From contig JAXRKP010000984.1 of the NCBI GenBank assembly GCA_037039925.1, positions 20,001-84,000 of the forward strand: a stretch of DNA of 64,000 nucleotides, in the 5' to 3' direction. This stretch comes from Doris montereyensis (lineage: Eukaryota; Mollusca; Gastropoda; Nudibranchia; Dorididae). The notes below the pieces were generated by a model, which was given only the letters and a program-made list of their open reading frames with translations, was not told where the DNA came from and did not search any database. The translations under genes were made by a program, and so were the position numbers. Below are positions 21,477 through 43,680 of this stretch, piece after piece. Positions within the stretch are counted from its first letter, which is position 1. The number at the start of each line of letters is the position of its first letter.

Positions 21477-21742
21477 GTGAAGGAAATGACATCGAATAAT
21501 ATTAAAATTACGTAGGAACAAAGACGAGACGGAGAAAAAAACCTGGCCACCACCGGGATCGAACCCGCGACACTCTACGGTGGTACCCGTCGCCCTCGCT
21601 AGGAAAAGACAGCGTGCTACCAACTGAGCTTGCTACACTCCTCAATATTTGTCTGGTCTTTGTTCCTACTGGGCTTTGATATTAATATTATTCAATGTTG
21701 TTTCCTTCACTTTCGACATGCCCCTTGCCTCACTGTTTGTCC
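21477..21742. mobile_element. Fold-back element with tRNA-like core
   Basis: The left arm starts GTGAAGGAAATGACATCG (21477). The right arm is its inverted counterpart (about 21653-21711), followed by TTCGACATGCCCCTTGCCTC and CACTGTTTGTC. The core (about 21548-21640), read on the minus strand, has AGCTCAGTTGGTAGCACG (A box) and GCGGGTTCGATCCC (B box), a near-perfect RNA polymerase III promoter. It is longer than a standard tRNA and gives no convincing cloverleaf, so it is called a mobile element and not a tRNA gene. Confidence 0.8.
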
Positions 21743-22359
21743 CTAAGTTTTGAGTGGCAATATGCCTGTTGTGTTTTGTTGTTAATACATAAATACGGTT
21801 GTCAGATTTATGGTCTGCTAGTAAGTAGTAGTAGCATAGGCCACTTACAGTTTTCAGAAATGAATCTTAATCTTAAGCAATATAATATAAGTCAGCTTTT
21901 TTGTTTTTTGTTTTTTTTTTTTTGCTACCATTGTTTTTCGCTTTTAGTAACTTTGTTGCTGAGTTTTGTTTCCACCAGCATGCATTATGTGGAATTTGAA
22001 TATAATTAATCAGATGTCGATGTTCAAATCATGTCTGATTTAATTTAGTTTATTTTCTTCATTTTTATAGTAATATTGCTCAGTTTTATTTCTTTTGCTA
22101 TTTATTATTAGCAGATTCTTCCACAGTCTTACAGCAGTTTGGAAAATGGTGTTTGTGAGTGATGATCAACGTTTAAAGATGGCAATGGCACTAGCTTTGG
22201 CAATGGCAGCCAAATGTAGTTATTGCTGCATTATTATTATTAAGTCTTAGATGATGAACATCTGTGGTCCTTTTATATCTTTAGAGGTAATGATTACTTT
22301 ATTCCTGTCACTGTGTTGTACCAAAGACATCCATTAATGATGATAAGAATCATAATAAT

Positions 22360-22389
22360 AATTATAATCATAATAATAATAATAATAAG
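22360..22389 (+). repeat. AAT microsatellite next to SINE B
   Basis: A run of AAT/AATC triplets immediately 5' of the SINE B copy. Confidence 0.85.
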
Positions 22390-22697
22390 GGACAATGGCA
22401 GTCCAATGGTTAGGCTGTCGGACTTGGGATCATGAGGACTTGGGTTCAAATCCTTTTAAAGCTAGGTCCCGACGATGTTTTCCTTGTGGGAAAGATGCTT
22501 AAGATGCATTTTTCCCACTCGACCCAGGAGCAAACGGGTACAAGCACTAGCTTGAGAATATAAACTTGAGTCAGACTAGCCTGCCCCTGTTCAGGAGATG
22601 GATTATTATCACCAGTTCCACTTCACGCTATCAAAACCAGGATAAGCTACAGTTCTATAGGCCATAGTAGCCTTGGAGGAACTCTACTTACATTTTA
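22390..22697 (+). mobile_element. SINE B copy (tRNA-derived)
   Basis: The head reads GGACAATGGCAGTCCAATGG then TTAGGCTG (A-box region), with GGGTTCAAATCC (B box) at about 22440-22455. The body includes GTGGGAAAGATGC, TTTTTCCCACTCG and ATCAAAACCAGGATAAGCTA. It is the best copy of the family in this window. Confidence 0.8.
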
Positions 22698-22930
22698 TTG
22701 CACTCATCCCCTACAAGAGAAAAAGGCTCTAGATGCATTAATACGTCTTTAAATTATTTATTTCATAATACGTAATATCAATTACATATTACATCAAGTT
22801 ATAAGAAGGTAGCATAAAGGTGTCTACAATTCATGACAAAAAAAGTCAATAATGTAAACAAGAAAAACAAAGGTCTTTAAAACTTGAAAACTGTCATGAA
22901 TTCATATTCCACAAACACACACGTTACAAA

Positions 22931-22952
22931 TACACACACACACACACACAAA
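22931..22952. repeat. CA microsatellite
   Basis: A short CA run of about 11 units. Confidence 0.9.
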
Positions 22953-23334
22953 CAGAGAATGCATGTGACACTAATAAAATTATGTCATTTATTCATTTAA
23001 GGAGAAAAGAAAGACATCTCCATTCACATTGTTCTATGGTGCTTTGGATACTTTCTGGGCATGTGTAATTATTAGCTACAAAACAGGCTGCGTTCTTTTG
23101 TACTTATTCAATGTCTTGCGTTGGCTAGTCTGAGGCTATGTGTCAGTCAGTCAGTTACCTGACTGACACAACTGTCTACTTACAATAATGTAATACATGT
23201 GATGGCTTCATTGAAGATTTGTAACGTTTCCCTTTGATATGTTTAGGACAGTTGAAAAGGTGACGACACTGTCTGTGTCTGTGATTTAAATTTTAAAGTC
23301 ATGGATACAGGTAGGTTATCAGCAGGGAGAGATA

Positions 23335-24495
23335 CCAGCTGTGACAAATGTCAGACAGGGATGCTGAATGAAATGTGTCTTACTGTCTAAGAGATTGGAG
23401 ATGTCTCTCTGACTCTGCTAGACAGGGATGCTGAATGAAATGTGTCTTACTGTCTAAGAGATTGGAGATGTCTCTCTGACTCTGCTAGACAGGGATGCTG
23501 AATGAAATGTCTTACTGTCTTACTGTCTAACAGATGTGTCTTACTGAGATGTCTCTCTGACTCTGCTAGACAGGGATGCTGAATGAAATGTGTCTTACTG
23601 TCTAACAGATTGGAGATGTCTCTCTGACTCTGCTAGACAGGGATGCTGAATGAAATGTGTCTTACTGTCTAACAGATTGGAGATGTCTCTCTGACTCTGC
23701 TAGACAGGGATGCTGAATGAAATGTGTCTTACTGTCTAAGAGATTGGAGATGTCTCTCTGACTCTGCTAGACAGGGATGCTGAATGAAATGTGTCTTACT
23801 GTCTAAGAGATTGGAGATGTCTCTCTGAAACTCTGCTAGACAGGGATGCTGAATGAAATGTGTCTTACTGTCTAAGAGATTGGAGATGTCTCTCTGACTC
23901 TGCTGAACAGGGATGCTGAAGGGATGTCTAACAGATTAAATGTGTCTTACAGGGATGTCTAAGAATGTGTCTTACTGTCTAGAGATTGGAGATGTCTCTC
24001 TGACTCTGCTAGACAGGGATGCTTGATGAAATGTGTCTTACTGTCTAACAGATTGGAGATGTCTCTCTGACTCTGCTAGACAGGGATTGATGAAATTTGT
24101 CTTACTGTCTAACAGATTGGAAATGTCTCTCTGACTCTGCTAGACAGGGATGCTGATGAAATGTGTCTTGCTGAAATGGAGATGTCTCTCTGACTCTGCT
24201 AGACAGGGATAGCCCAGATGAAATGTGTCTTACTGTCTAACAGATTGGAAATGTCTCTCTGACTCTGCTAGACAGGGATGCTTGATGAAATGTGTCTTAC
24301 TGTCTAACAGATTGGAGATGTCTCTCTGAAATGTGTCTTCTGCTAGACAGGGATGCTGACTCTGCTAGACAGGGATGCTTGATGAAATGTGTCTTACTGT
24401 CTAACAGATTGGAGATGTCTCTCTGACTCTGCTAGACAGGGATGCTAGATAATGTGTCTGTCTAACAGATTGGAGATGTCTCTCTCTCTCTCTCT
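23335..24495. repeat. 67-bp minisatellite
   Basis: The unit runs from GACAGGGATGCTGAATGAAA through TGTGTCTTACTGTCTAA and GATTGGAGATGTC to TCTCTGACTCTGCTA, 67 bases. There are about 16 copies; those between 23380 and 23890 are nearly identical and later ones carry partial duplications and deletions. The array ends in a TC run at about 24478-24496. Confidence 0.95.
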
Positions 24496-24499
24496 CTTA

Positions 24500-25640
24500 A
24501 TCTCAACTCGGTCATGGAACACTTACCAACAACTAGTGACTTTGTTGATTGAATCTGGAGTTGTCTTTTTTTCTTTTGTTTCGGTGAAGTCTGATCCTAT
24601 GTAACTGATATCTAAGTAAGCCATTTCAGTTTGATTCTCTGGGTCGAGTAGCCCAGATCTCTACTATCTGGCCCATGCAGTCTTTCAAAACTCTAGAGGA
24701 GTTCTTCTTCACTGAGTGAATGACTCCAGATGAACAATTTCCAATTGTGGTTCTGATGGTTAGCGATAGTGGAATGTTTCAGCCATGGTTGTTTGTGACA
24801 TGAAACTGAGCGTATGCATATAAATATTCTCTCTTTTGTTTTTTTTGTTTATTGTGTTTTTTAGTATCCCTCCATCGGTTGCATGCAGGAGCTTAATTAA
24901 TGTCGGCCAGTTCTGGATAGTGTTGAACTTTTCTCCTTTATTGGGAGGCTGTTCGTGTTTAGTTTGAGATTTTATTATTATTCTGTCATACAATAACTTC
25001 ATATACTTCTTTTCAATATATTTTAAGTAAGCCATATTATGTCCAAACTTCATTTGGCTAATTTGTTTGCATGGATTTGCATATTAATGCCATTTTCTGT
25101 TTTGTTTTAGTTTTGTTGGCGGATGAGGATTTCTTAAATTATGCTTTACTAATCACTGATAATGTGCAATTCTTGTGAGATAATAAATATCTTTATCTTT
25201 ACTACTATTATTGTATTCATTTTAATGGATTATAATAAGAGAAATGGAAATTACTAGAAAAAAAATGTTTTGCATGAAATGTTATCTATTTAGACTTACC
25301 CAAGAAAATTTGTTTAAAACAATTTGTGTCTTTTCGAAACTGACAAAAAAAAAAAGTTGACAGCCTGATTGGTTACATTATTCAACATTGTTTGCTTGTC
25401 ATAGTTGACGATTCTTTCTTTTTTCTTTCTTAATTTCTATTAATAATAAGCATAGATCAAAATTCGGTAAAAGTTGACTTGGAATTGAAAAACACTACAA
25501 CATCAACTACTAATGTTACTAATACAAGTACTGTGGTGAAATCCAAATTCTGAAATAAAGTTCTTAAAAACAAGCGTGATTTGTTTTTTTTCTGTTGTGT
25601 TCTTTTTACATGGTCCTTTTTGTTTGTGCTGCTATCTTCT
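24500..25640. other. Intergenic sequence, no gene recognised
   Basis: AT-rich. The minus-strand open frame at 24760-25053 has no homology that I recognise and no splice or start context that supports it. Confidence 0.4.
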
Positions 25641-25644
25641 GCAG

Positions 25645-25760
25645 GTGGGAAAAAAAGTATTTAATCTCCATCAACAACTTTGTTCAATAGTTTTAAACCC
25701 AGGCTGCTATTTAAAAACAACAAATACAAAAGCTGTACCCAAAAAAACAACACCCCACCC
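25645..25760 (+). repeat. Local direct repeat, copy 1 of 2
   Basis: About 105 bases, from GGGAAAAAAAGTATTTAATC through CAACTTTGTTC.ATAGTTTTAA to AAAGCTGTACCCAA, are nearly identical to 27182-27288. The high identity suggests a recent local duplication or two young insertions. Confidence 0.85.
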
Positions 25761-25771
25761 CAAGGTCTTAA

Positions 25772-25805
25772 AGGGCCTCAGTAGTCCAGAGGCAAGGTGT
25801 CTGTG
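25772..25805 (+). mobile_element. SINE A 5'-head fragment
   Basis: Only AGTAGTCCAGAGGCAAGGTG and a few flanking bases of the SINE A head are present; the body is absent. Confidence 0.6.
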
Positions 25806-25914
25806 TTAATACAGCTGCTTCTCCTTTTCGCTCTATAACTATAACTCTATACAGGCAACATTTCACCGAGGGGAAATTTTCTATCCCTCCGTTATGATAA
25901 ACTGCTTCAGATCC

Positions 25915-26035
25915 TGTGGGTAGTTGGTGGCGACTACTGGTAAGGCCTACTTCTTTCATATCACCCTTTCACTTTCACTTATCTTTCGTCTGGCTGTTTC
26001 CACTGAGTTCATTCTGAAATCACCATATACGTTGG
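25915..26035 (+). repeat. Dispersed repeat E, copy 1
   Basis: Shares TTGGTGG.GACTACTGGTAAG, then CCTACTTCTTTC, CACTTTCACTTATCTTTC and the segment ending near AGTTCATTCTGAAATCACCA with the copies at 27335, 40490 and 54120. The family is unnamed. Confidence 0.65.
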
Positions 26036-26487
26036 ATGTGGGTATATTTGCAATGAAACCAAACAAAACAAAAATTAAGATTGCGGACAATATCTTATAA
26101 CTACAGCGGAGTCGGATTCAACGTGGTCGGGAGTGACGCCTGGTCTTAGTTGTATGAGAGACGTTCCGTTGAAGCAAAATCAATAAGGAATTTCTATTTC
26201 AACAGCATTGATTATTTTTTGTTTAATTTCAAGAAAGGCATTTGCACTTTGTGCGTTTTGGTGTAGAGGTAGATGCTAGCACGGCATACTACTACAGTAG
26301 AAGAATTGTTCTAGTGTCCTTACTCAGTCACACTACATAGCCTTAATAGCCTGGCTGTTAAGAATCAACAAGTCATCCGTCTCGCCTCCCAAACACACAC
26401 ATGCACACAATGCAGCATCAATCAATAACTTGTGCGTTTAGGCTGCTTCTTGCTGGTAAAAAAAGTTTTATGAAACAGAATGAATTG

Positions 26488-26755
26488 AGTGTCAGTGAGA
26501 AATCATTGTTTCACTGCCTTTATTGACTGGCACGGCCTCGTTATGTTATAAACAATTTACCAATGTCGGGTCCTCGTAGTGAGAAATCATTGTTTCACTG
26601 CCTTTATTGACTGGCACGGCCCTCGTTATGTTATAGGCAATTTTACCAATGTCAGGTCCTCGTAGTGAGAAATCATTGTTTCACTGCCTTTATTGACTGT
26701 GTGGCCTCGTTATAGTTATAGGCAATTTTACCAATGCCCGGTCCTCGTTGGATCG
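26488..26755. repeat. Triplicated block of about 84-88 bases
   Basis: Three tandem copies start GTGAGAAATCATTGTTTCAC (about 26496, 26578 and 26663) and run to GTCCTCGTAG. They differ by a few substitutions and short indels. Confidence 0.92.
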
Positions 26756-27181
26756 TTGTTTGTTTACAAAGACAAGAAGAGGGAGGGAGGGGGGGAAGAG
26801 GATTTCTATTGGCTTCATTGTAGCCGATCTTGGTGGATGCGGCTCCTATTTTATTTTTTGTTGGGAAAAAAGCAACAAAAAGCTAAAGTAACAAAGGTAT
26901 GAACAGTTTTTGGTCAAAATCTTTATTATTTTTTTTATATAGGGTATTTTGAAAATTGGTAAAATTTGAGTCGTCAAATATGAACATTCTCTCTGAAAAC
27001 AGATAAATCTTTGTAGCATAAAATGTAATTCAAATTCAAAAGTCTTATCATCACCTAAAGACACAAGCTTGCACGCTATACATACATACACGTAAAGCAT
27101 AGAATTAAAACAAGCTCACTCACTGCACTTGGAGTTCAAATCTAATAAATGCTTTAACATCACAGAACCTTTCACTCAAAG

Positions 27182-27290
27182 AAAAAAAGTATTTAATCTC
27201 CACAACAACTTTGTTCGATAGTTTTAAACCCAGACTGCTATTTAAAAACAACAAATACAAAAGCTGTACCCAAGGAAACAACTCCCCCCC
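27182..27290 (+). repeat. Local direct repeat, copy 2 of 2
   Basis: Near-identical partner of 25645-25760, about 1.5 kb away. Each copy is associated with a repeat E copy, in opposite orientations (25915 plus, 27335 minus). Confidence 0.85.
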
Positions 27291-27334
27291 AAATGAAATC
27301 TAAGTCAGAACTGTTGTTTCATTGCAATTTATCC

Positions 27335-27465
27335 CATCACCATATGCAGTGATCTCACGGGGGAATTAAGAAGAAACAGAAAGATGAAAGAAAAGATATG
27401 TGAAAGAGTGAAGGGAAAGAAGTAGGACCTACCAGTATCCGCCAACCGCCCACGAAGTCAAACAC
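27335..27465 (-). repeat. Dispersed repeat E, copy 2
   Basis: The minus strand contains GTGGGCGGTTGGCGGATACT, then GGTAGGTCCTACTTCTTTC and the polypyrimidine-rich body ending at GATCACTGCATATGGTGATG. Confidence 0.7.
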
Positions 27466-27469
27466 CTTC

Positions 27470-28330
27470 CCCCGTGCAAACTCAAAGAGATTAATATTTC
27501 TAAAAATTTCATTCGTTTGTCTCGTTTTGATTCTCTCGAATAAAAAGATTGAGACAATTTATTAACAAAGCAAAACAAATTTGTGACCTTGAGAAATACA
27601 CATTATGTATCTTCAATTTTGTTTGAAGTAAGCCAACTGAGCCCCTTCCTCTATCATCAAACTCAACTCTTGCTCAACTCACTCAGTGGTTTGGAATATC
27701 CTATCTGGCTACATCTGCCACACAGCTTAAGATACAAATTTTTAAATCATGAATTAACAGTGAACCTAATCAAGAATTCTCATGGTCGTTAAATTAGTTT
27801 GTATTGTGAGTAAATTTATTACCCTGTAAAGTAAAAGTTTTGCTATCACTATCAGATAAAAAAACCATCAATCAACAGTAACATTAAATGCAAAGAAACA
27901 AGTTTTGAATGATTTGAGTTATCTTTTGAGCCAACCCATGCGGGAAAGAAATTATGATAAAATACTGCATTCATATTTGCGTAGATTGATCAGCGATTGG
28001 AAAATGAAACATTTTGATTTTTTGTATATATAACTAAAGAAAAAAAAAATGTACAAATATAAATAAAATGAATGAGCAGAACGTGCCACTTCCATTTGTG
28101 GAACGTATCAATTATACAGAAAACATCGTGAGGATATGGCTTACATTGACAGTATCTCAAACAAAACAAAAAATTTGTGTCGTTGTCTGTAGTAGAAAAG
28201 CATTGCACATTGTAACTATATAAAACTCCTTAACCTCACCAAATGGAATGAGAAGTGAATCAAATTTAACAACACAAAAAAATACACCATGCTGAGTTTT
28301 AAGGATAAAAAAGATTGATTTATAATCTGT
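27470..28330. other. Intergenic sequence, nothing recognised
   Basis: AT-rich; none of the open frames shows a recognisable domain. Confidence 0.4.
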
Positions 28331-28334
28331 ATCC

Positions 28335-28652
28335 CTGTGAAAGTGCAGGCTCACCGACTATATCATTAATCTCCCAGCAGGCCATTTCAATTTTCATTCA
28401 AAGTCAATTCTCAACTCCCGGGGAGCATACAGTACAGCAGCCTGTTAGGCATTTAATATTAAAACTCTGATAAGATCTTTCTCTACCTATAGCTGGGTAC
28501 TCATTCACATCTCAGTTGAGTGAGGAAAGCAGAGTGAAGTACCTTTCCTAAAAGCATGTCGGGAATAAACACCTGGGTAAGCAAAAGGTTTTGAACCAGT
28601 AAAGTGTCGTGATTACAAATTCACAACACTACTGCTTTGCTACCCTTCAATA
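28335..28652 (-). mobile_element. SINE-like dispersed repeat F, copy 1
   Basis: On the minus strand the head (28652 downward) contains GTTGTGAATTTGTAATCACG and GGTTCAAAACC (B-box-like). The body ends in the AGCCTGCACTTTCACAGGG segment. A shorter version lies at 34395-34600. Derivation from a tRNA is probable but unproven. Confidence 0.6.
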
Positions 28653-28701
28653 TAAGACAATAACACTGATAAACAGATTGGTGTCAAAAGGACGCAGCTG
28701 T

Positions 28702-28721
28702 TGTGTGTGTGTGTGTGTGTA
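28702..28721. repeat. GT microsatellite
   Basis: About nine GT units. Confidence 0.9.
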
Positions 28722-28827
28722 AAATGTGTATGAAATTCCAGAGTCATGAAAAGTCAACACACAGTAGAGACAAATCAATGAGGTCAAGGGTCAAACAAAA
28801 ATTAATAATTAGAATCAATACCATCAG

Positions 28828-28925
28828 TGAAACTGTCTCTACGTGCAAGCCCATGATATATATATAGGATATGAAATTTGTCCTTCAAATGATCAAATAC
28901 AAGCGTCTTTCATGTTTGTATAAAT
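28828..28925 (+). repeat. Dispersed repeat K, copy 1
   Basis: Shares CAGTGAAACTGT, AATTTGTCCTT.AAATGATCAA and CTTTCATGT with 59280-59370. The family is unnamed. Confidence 0.5.
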
Positions 28926-29054
28926 GATCTAAATGCAACTTTTCAGGGTTTTTTTTTCCCATCTCCAGAATCTCTTGACTCATAAGTCAAAGCGTGGATG
29001 TACTTGTCTGAATCTGTCCAAAAGTTCAATTCTGGCTATGTGTAGTTCATTTTG

Positions 29055-29845
29055 TCCGACATTTAATTATTTCTTTCTCATTCACATGATTATTTCTTTC
29101 CTATTCACTACATTCTACAGACTAAAACAGCTATGACATTAAATTATTTCTTCCTATTCACTACAATCTACAGACTAAAACAGCTATGACATTGAAATTA
29201 TTTCTTCCTATTCACTACAATCTACAGACTAAAACAGCTATGACATTGAAATTATTTCTTCCTATTCACTACATTCTACAGACTAAAACAGCTATGACAT
29301 TGAAATTATTTCTTCCTATTCACTACAATCTACAGACTAAAACAGCTATGACATTGAAATTATTTCTTCCTATTCACTACATTCTACAGACTAAAACAGC
29401 TATGACATTGAAATTATTTCTTCCTATTCACTACAATCTACAGACTAAAACAGCTATGACATTGAAATTATTTCTTCCTATTCACTACAATCTACAGACT
29501 AAAACAGCTATGACATTGAAATTATTTCTTCCTATTCACTACAATCTACAGACTAAAACAGCTATGACATTGAAATTATTTCTTTCCTATTCACTACAAT
29601 CTACAGACTAAAACAGCTATGACATTGAAATTATTTCTTCCTATTCACTACATTCTACAGACTAAAACACATGCTATGACATACAGACTGATGAATTGAA
29701 ATTTCTTCTATTCACTACATTCTACAGACTAAAACAGCTATGACATTGAAATTATTTCTTCCTATTCACTACATTCTACAGACTAAAACAGCTATGACAT
29801 TGAAATCCTACAGACTAAAACAGCTATGACATTGAAATCAGTGTT
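29055..29845. repeat. 54-bp minisatellite
   Basis: About 14 copies of a unit joining CTATTCACTACAATCTACAG, ACTAAAACAGCTATGACATT and GAAATTATTTCTTC. The unit is 54 bases (18 codons), so a 141-codon frame stays open at 29186-29611. There is no start context, splice site or homology, so I do not call a gene. Units with ATTC and AATC variants alternate through the array. Confidence 0.95.
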
Positions 29846-29849
29846 TGTA

Positions 29850-30535
29850 GCCCTATTTGTTTTTTGCTTTTCCTGAAAAATTACGTGACAAGGACCTACA
29901 TGTTTGGACAGTTTCATTGACGGTATAAATTTTAGGATCTCAGAGGAACGCAGACTAAATGAATACGAGGAAACAAACGTAAAGATTCATGGCCATCAAA
30001 CAGAACCAGACAGTGACCCCTGTACAGAAATTGATATGTTTCTTGTCAGGTTCTGTCGAGCAAATGCTAAGACATCAGTAAAATAACCCGTAATGACATG
30101 TAGTTTCATGTCAAGAGTTGAGACAGATTTAGTGGTGAAGTTATACAAAAAAAAATTTCAAAACCCTGTGAAATTCTGCCCCTAAAAAAAGATACTTAAA
30201 ACTAATAAAAAAAATTTCAAAATTCTTTTAGAAAAGGAAAGATTTAAAAAATAGGTTTAATGGCATATATTATGAGATATGAATAATTCTACGTACCAAA
30301 TTTCTCACTCAAAATGAGATTCAGACGAATTGATGTTTAGCTTTAATGATAACCTCTTCATATTTTTCTACAACAGTTAAACATAATAATAAATATGAAC
30401 AGACTCTAGTTTCATTTCAATGATGAAGTCTTCATATTTTTCTACAGAGAGTCATAACTGATACGACATGAACACATATCAATGTACTGAAACTTGATGA
30501 TCAAAACTCAATTGCTTTAAATCTAAAACTACCAT
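29850..30535. other. Sequence downstream of mevalonate kinase, no gene
   Basis: AT-rich region holding the presumed 3' UTR and polyadenylation region of the minus-strand gene; no convincing signal could be fixed. The plus-strand frame at 29904-30086 is unsupported. Confidence 0.4.
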
Positions 30536-30540
30536 GACAG

Positions 30541-40993
<10,453 letters not shown>

Positions 40994-41049
40994 TTTCGTT
41001 CTTTGTACCTATTGAAACAAAAGCATCATGAATAAATTCTTCTTTTAGT

Positions 41050-41990
41050 TCCGAGAGAAAAGCGGGACAAGAAATTGAAGGAAAAACATTCCCATTAAGA
41101 CAGAACATAACCACATATTCTCATATTAGGGGCAGATAATTAATTGGTCTTGGTGAGTATCATCAGGGATAACTCCAATACACTGAAGAGTGCCAATAGC
41201 CAAAAACTCTTTAGGTCCTAGCAAATCAAAAGTCGCAGCAATTACATACACTCTGCTGTACAAGACTTTTTATCATCAAATTGCTCTCCGACAACAATAA
41301 AAATGAAGATGCTCTTTTGAAATATATGGGTCAATGTAAAGAGATCATTTCTCCTTGCTGTGGTACCGTAAAAAGTTTAAACTTTGTATAAATCTTTGCG
41401 ACCTGGAAAAAATCTTTTCTTTATAAATTCTAGATACATTTGTGTCTAGCCTCTGGTCTAGAATCTATATTTTGAAATTATCTACAATTGTCTCATATCA
41501 GTTCTATTTATAAATGTATTTGATAAAAATTTTCTTTACTTCAATACAACTTCTCATATCAATAAAAACAAAGCTGTCTTTGCTCCATAAAATAACTAAC
41601 AAGAATCTGTCTATATTTTGTTGCCTTTAACCCCATTTTCAAAATCTATCTCCTTTCTTAGTAATGAATAAAATCACTCAAAATCTATGCAGATAGTTTT
41701 TTCCATTCAATATGTAAAGAATAACGTTGTTTTACAAAAGATATTTTGGATAGATTTTTTTAATGAAATTTTGAAAATAGCATACATTGTTTATACTCAT
41801 AAAAATGATTTTTGATTTGAGAAGACAAATACCACGCATAATGATATTGTTATAAAAGATGAAACAGTTGAGAGAGTTACCAGCTAGAATGGTAAAAACA
41901 ATCATATAAAGTTTTAAAGAACGTAAACAAAAGAATATATATTTTGAGGAAGGTTCAAGTTTCAAATTGTAACACTCTAATAAAACTTTT
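41050..41990. other. Mevalonate kinase leader intron, nothing recognised
   Basis: AT-rich. No element or exon was identified; the minus-strand frame at 41732-42100 is a T-rich artefact. Confidence 0.35.
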
Positions 41991-42029
41991 CTATAAAGAT
42001 TGCATATAAAAAGTATTATTATTTTTAGT

Positions 42030-42353
42030 ATAACTGCATGGGATAGAGATAGAGAAAAAAGAAGAAATTTAACGGATACGATACATGTAGGAAAACTCAT
42101 AAATGATGTAGAGCCGGAGAACTTTGAAGATCTGTATGAGAATCAACGCAAGATCAAATTCAGGAGAAAACTTAAGACAACACCCACCCTCTTTTCTAGA
42201 AGAATTGACTTATACATTAAAATCCAGCAAAGGAGATATTTTGATCTTTTCTTCCAAGTGCCATACGAAAGTTTGACCATACCTTACTTTGAAAGCACAG
42301 TGGCGTTTTACTCCACAATATTTAAGAAATGGAAATTGATGGATGGTGAATGA
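42030..42353 (+). CDS. Unidentified open frame, possible terminal exon or fragment
   Basis: The frame follows a TTTTTAG acceptor-like site (about 42024-42030) and reads TAWDRDREKRRNLTDTIHVG, KLINDVEPENFEDLYENQRK and then about 65 more charged and aromatic residues to KWKLMDGE and a TGA at 42351-42353. An AATAAA lies about 50 bases further on (about 42404). The composition looks protein-like and not repetitive. There is no in-frame ATG near the start. It lies antisense inside the mevalonate kinase leader intron. I do not recognise the sequence. It could be the last exon of a nested gene, a retrocopy or a transposon fragment. Confidence 0.4.
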   Translation: MTAWDRDREKRRNLTDTIHVGKLINDVEPENFEDLYENQRKIKFRRKLKTTPTLFSRRIDLYIKIQQRRYFDLFFQVPYESLTIPYFESTVAFYSTIFKKWKLMDGE

Positions 42354-43501
42354 ATGATTTATGATAAGTTGATGAATGTGTATGAAGCTAAATTGATTTG
42401 TATAATAAATATTATTTTTTTGTATGTATATTGTTTCACCGCACTATCTATTTACTCACCTTTGCATCTTTATATATTTCTCCTAAAATCTATACATTTA
42501 ATGATTAACTAAGTTAAATTTGTTTTTAATTTAAATGCAATGATGTATTCTTTTTATTTTTCAAACGGAAATTGTGATAACACAAGTATAATTTCCTTTT
42601 TTAAAAGATCAATGAAGATGATTGAAATGAATTGATTGAATTGAAAATGGCATTTTACTAAAAAAAAAGAATTTTTCTATCAAAAAGTTAACAAGATATA
42701 AAAAAAAACCGACATCAGTCTATTAACTGACATTGACGAGAAGATCCTGTGTGCAAAATATCATACAAATCGGTCTGTAAATGTTATTGTGAAAAAACTA
42801 CATTTCGACAAAAATGCAAGTAAAGAAATGAAAATAAAATAACATAAAGCAAATATTTCAAAAGGGTTACCCTTCTTGTAGCAATCCCATACTCTTTCGA
42901 CAGTTTCTGGCATTGTTATTAATGTAAAGGAATTGTAAAACTAGGTTTTGATGTGCATTGCTGTGAAAACAGCCGCCAAACGATCAGTTTTTTTATTTTT
43001 CCCTCTATTCCTAAACTTGTGCTGCGTGTTTACATATGCGTGACACTGCGGTCACCTCTTATGTCACAAAGCGCTCGGCCAATCGACGTGCCATGTTCGC
43101 GAAAGCCAAACAAAAGAACCGTGCTGCCACACTGGTGATTAGCCAAGCTTTAACATGTGGTATATAACACTTGTAAAATATAACATGTACATTTTGACAA
43201 AAGAGGAAATGGGGATGACCATTTTGTGAAACCTGCCATATATATATTTTGTCTCCTTGGATGTGCCCGACAACAGAAATCTTCTTAATCAAGATAACAT
43301 TGTTAATCAAGTTACATGAAAACAGGAGTGGAATAAAAAATAATATGACATATAAATCTAGACTATATGTAGATCTAGATATCTAACTATATGACCTGCT
43401 GGTGACTATTGTCAATATTTCATGATGATCAGCTGTTGCAGTGTTGCTGCAGACAATTTGTTGTTAATATTTAAATTGATGTCCATAAAATTAAAACTTA
43501 C

Positions 43502-43680
43502 CCCTTCAAATGATTGATCTTTAAACCATCGACTTCAGGAGAAGACTGACAACAGTGAAGGTCAATCGATCTACGCTACCTACACTGTCGTGAATGTTTC
43601 AAGATCTCGCCACCACCTGTGACAATCGACGAAAATAGACCTAAGAGGAAGAAAACGAAAGTGCCGTGACAGCCGGATAT
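43502..43680 (-). promoter_or_regulatory. MVK: Putative MVK 5' UTR exon
   Basis: A strong GTAAGT donor on the minus strand (43501-43496) ends a stretch that would splice to the acceptor before the MVK start at 41009. The 5' limit is a guess. No ATG-initiated frame is implied. The transcription start would then lie about 0.8-1.0 kb from the start of the plus-strand gene at 44494. Confidence 0.5.

Noticed and set aside
21548..21640. A genuine tRNA gene
   Set aside because: A and B boxes are present, but there is no seven-base acceptor stem or plausible anticodon loop at normal length, and the segment sits between inverted arms shared by other copies.
23335..24495. CRISPR-like array
   Set aside because: The whole 67-bp unit repeats without unique spacers, and the sequence is eukaryotic; it is a minisatellite. 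The same reasoning applies to the 29-, 31-, 40-, 49- and 54-bp arrays.
24760..25053. Minus-strand 97-codon frame
   Set aside because: AT-rich, no recognisable domain, no promoter or splice context.
42000..42029. Start codon for the nested frame at 42000
   Set aside because: The codon is TTG and not ATG; the frame more likely begins at the acceptor-like AG near 42030.
43020..43140. Promoter with CCAAT box for MVK at about 43.1 kb
   Set aside because: A GGCCAATC and a locally GC-richer stretch exist, but the strong donor at 43501 places the leader exon upstream; kept only as an alternative start region.
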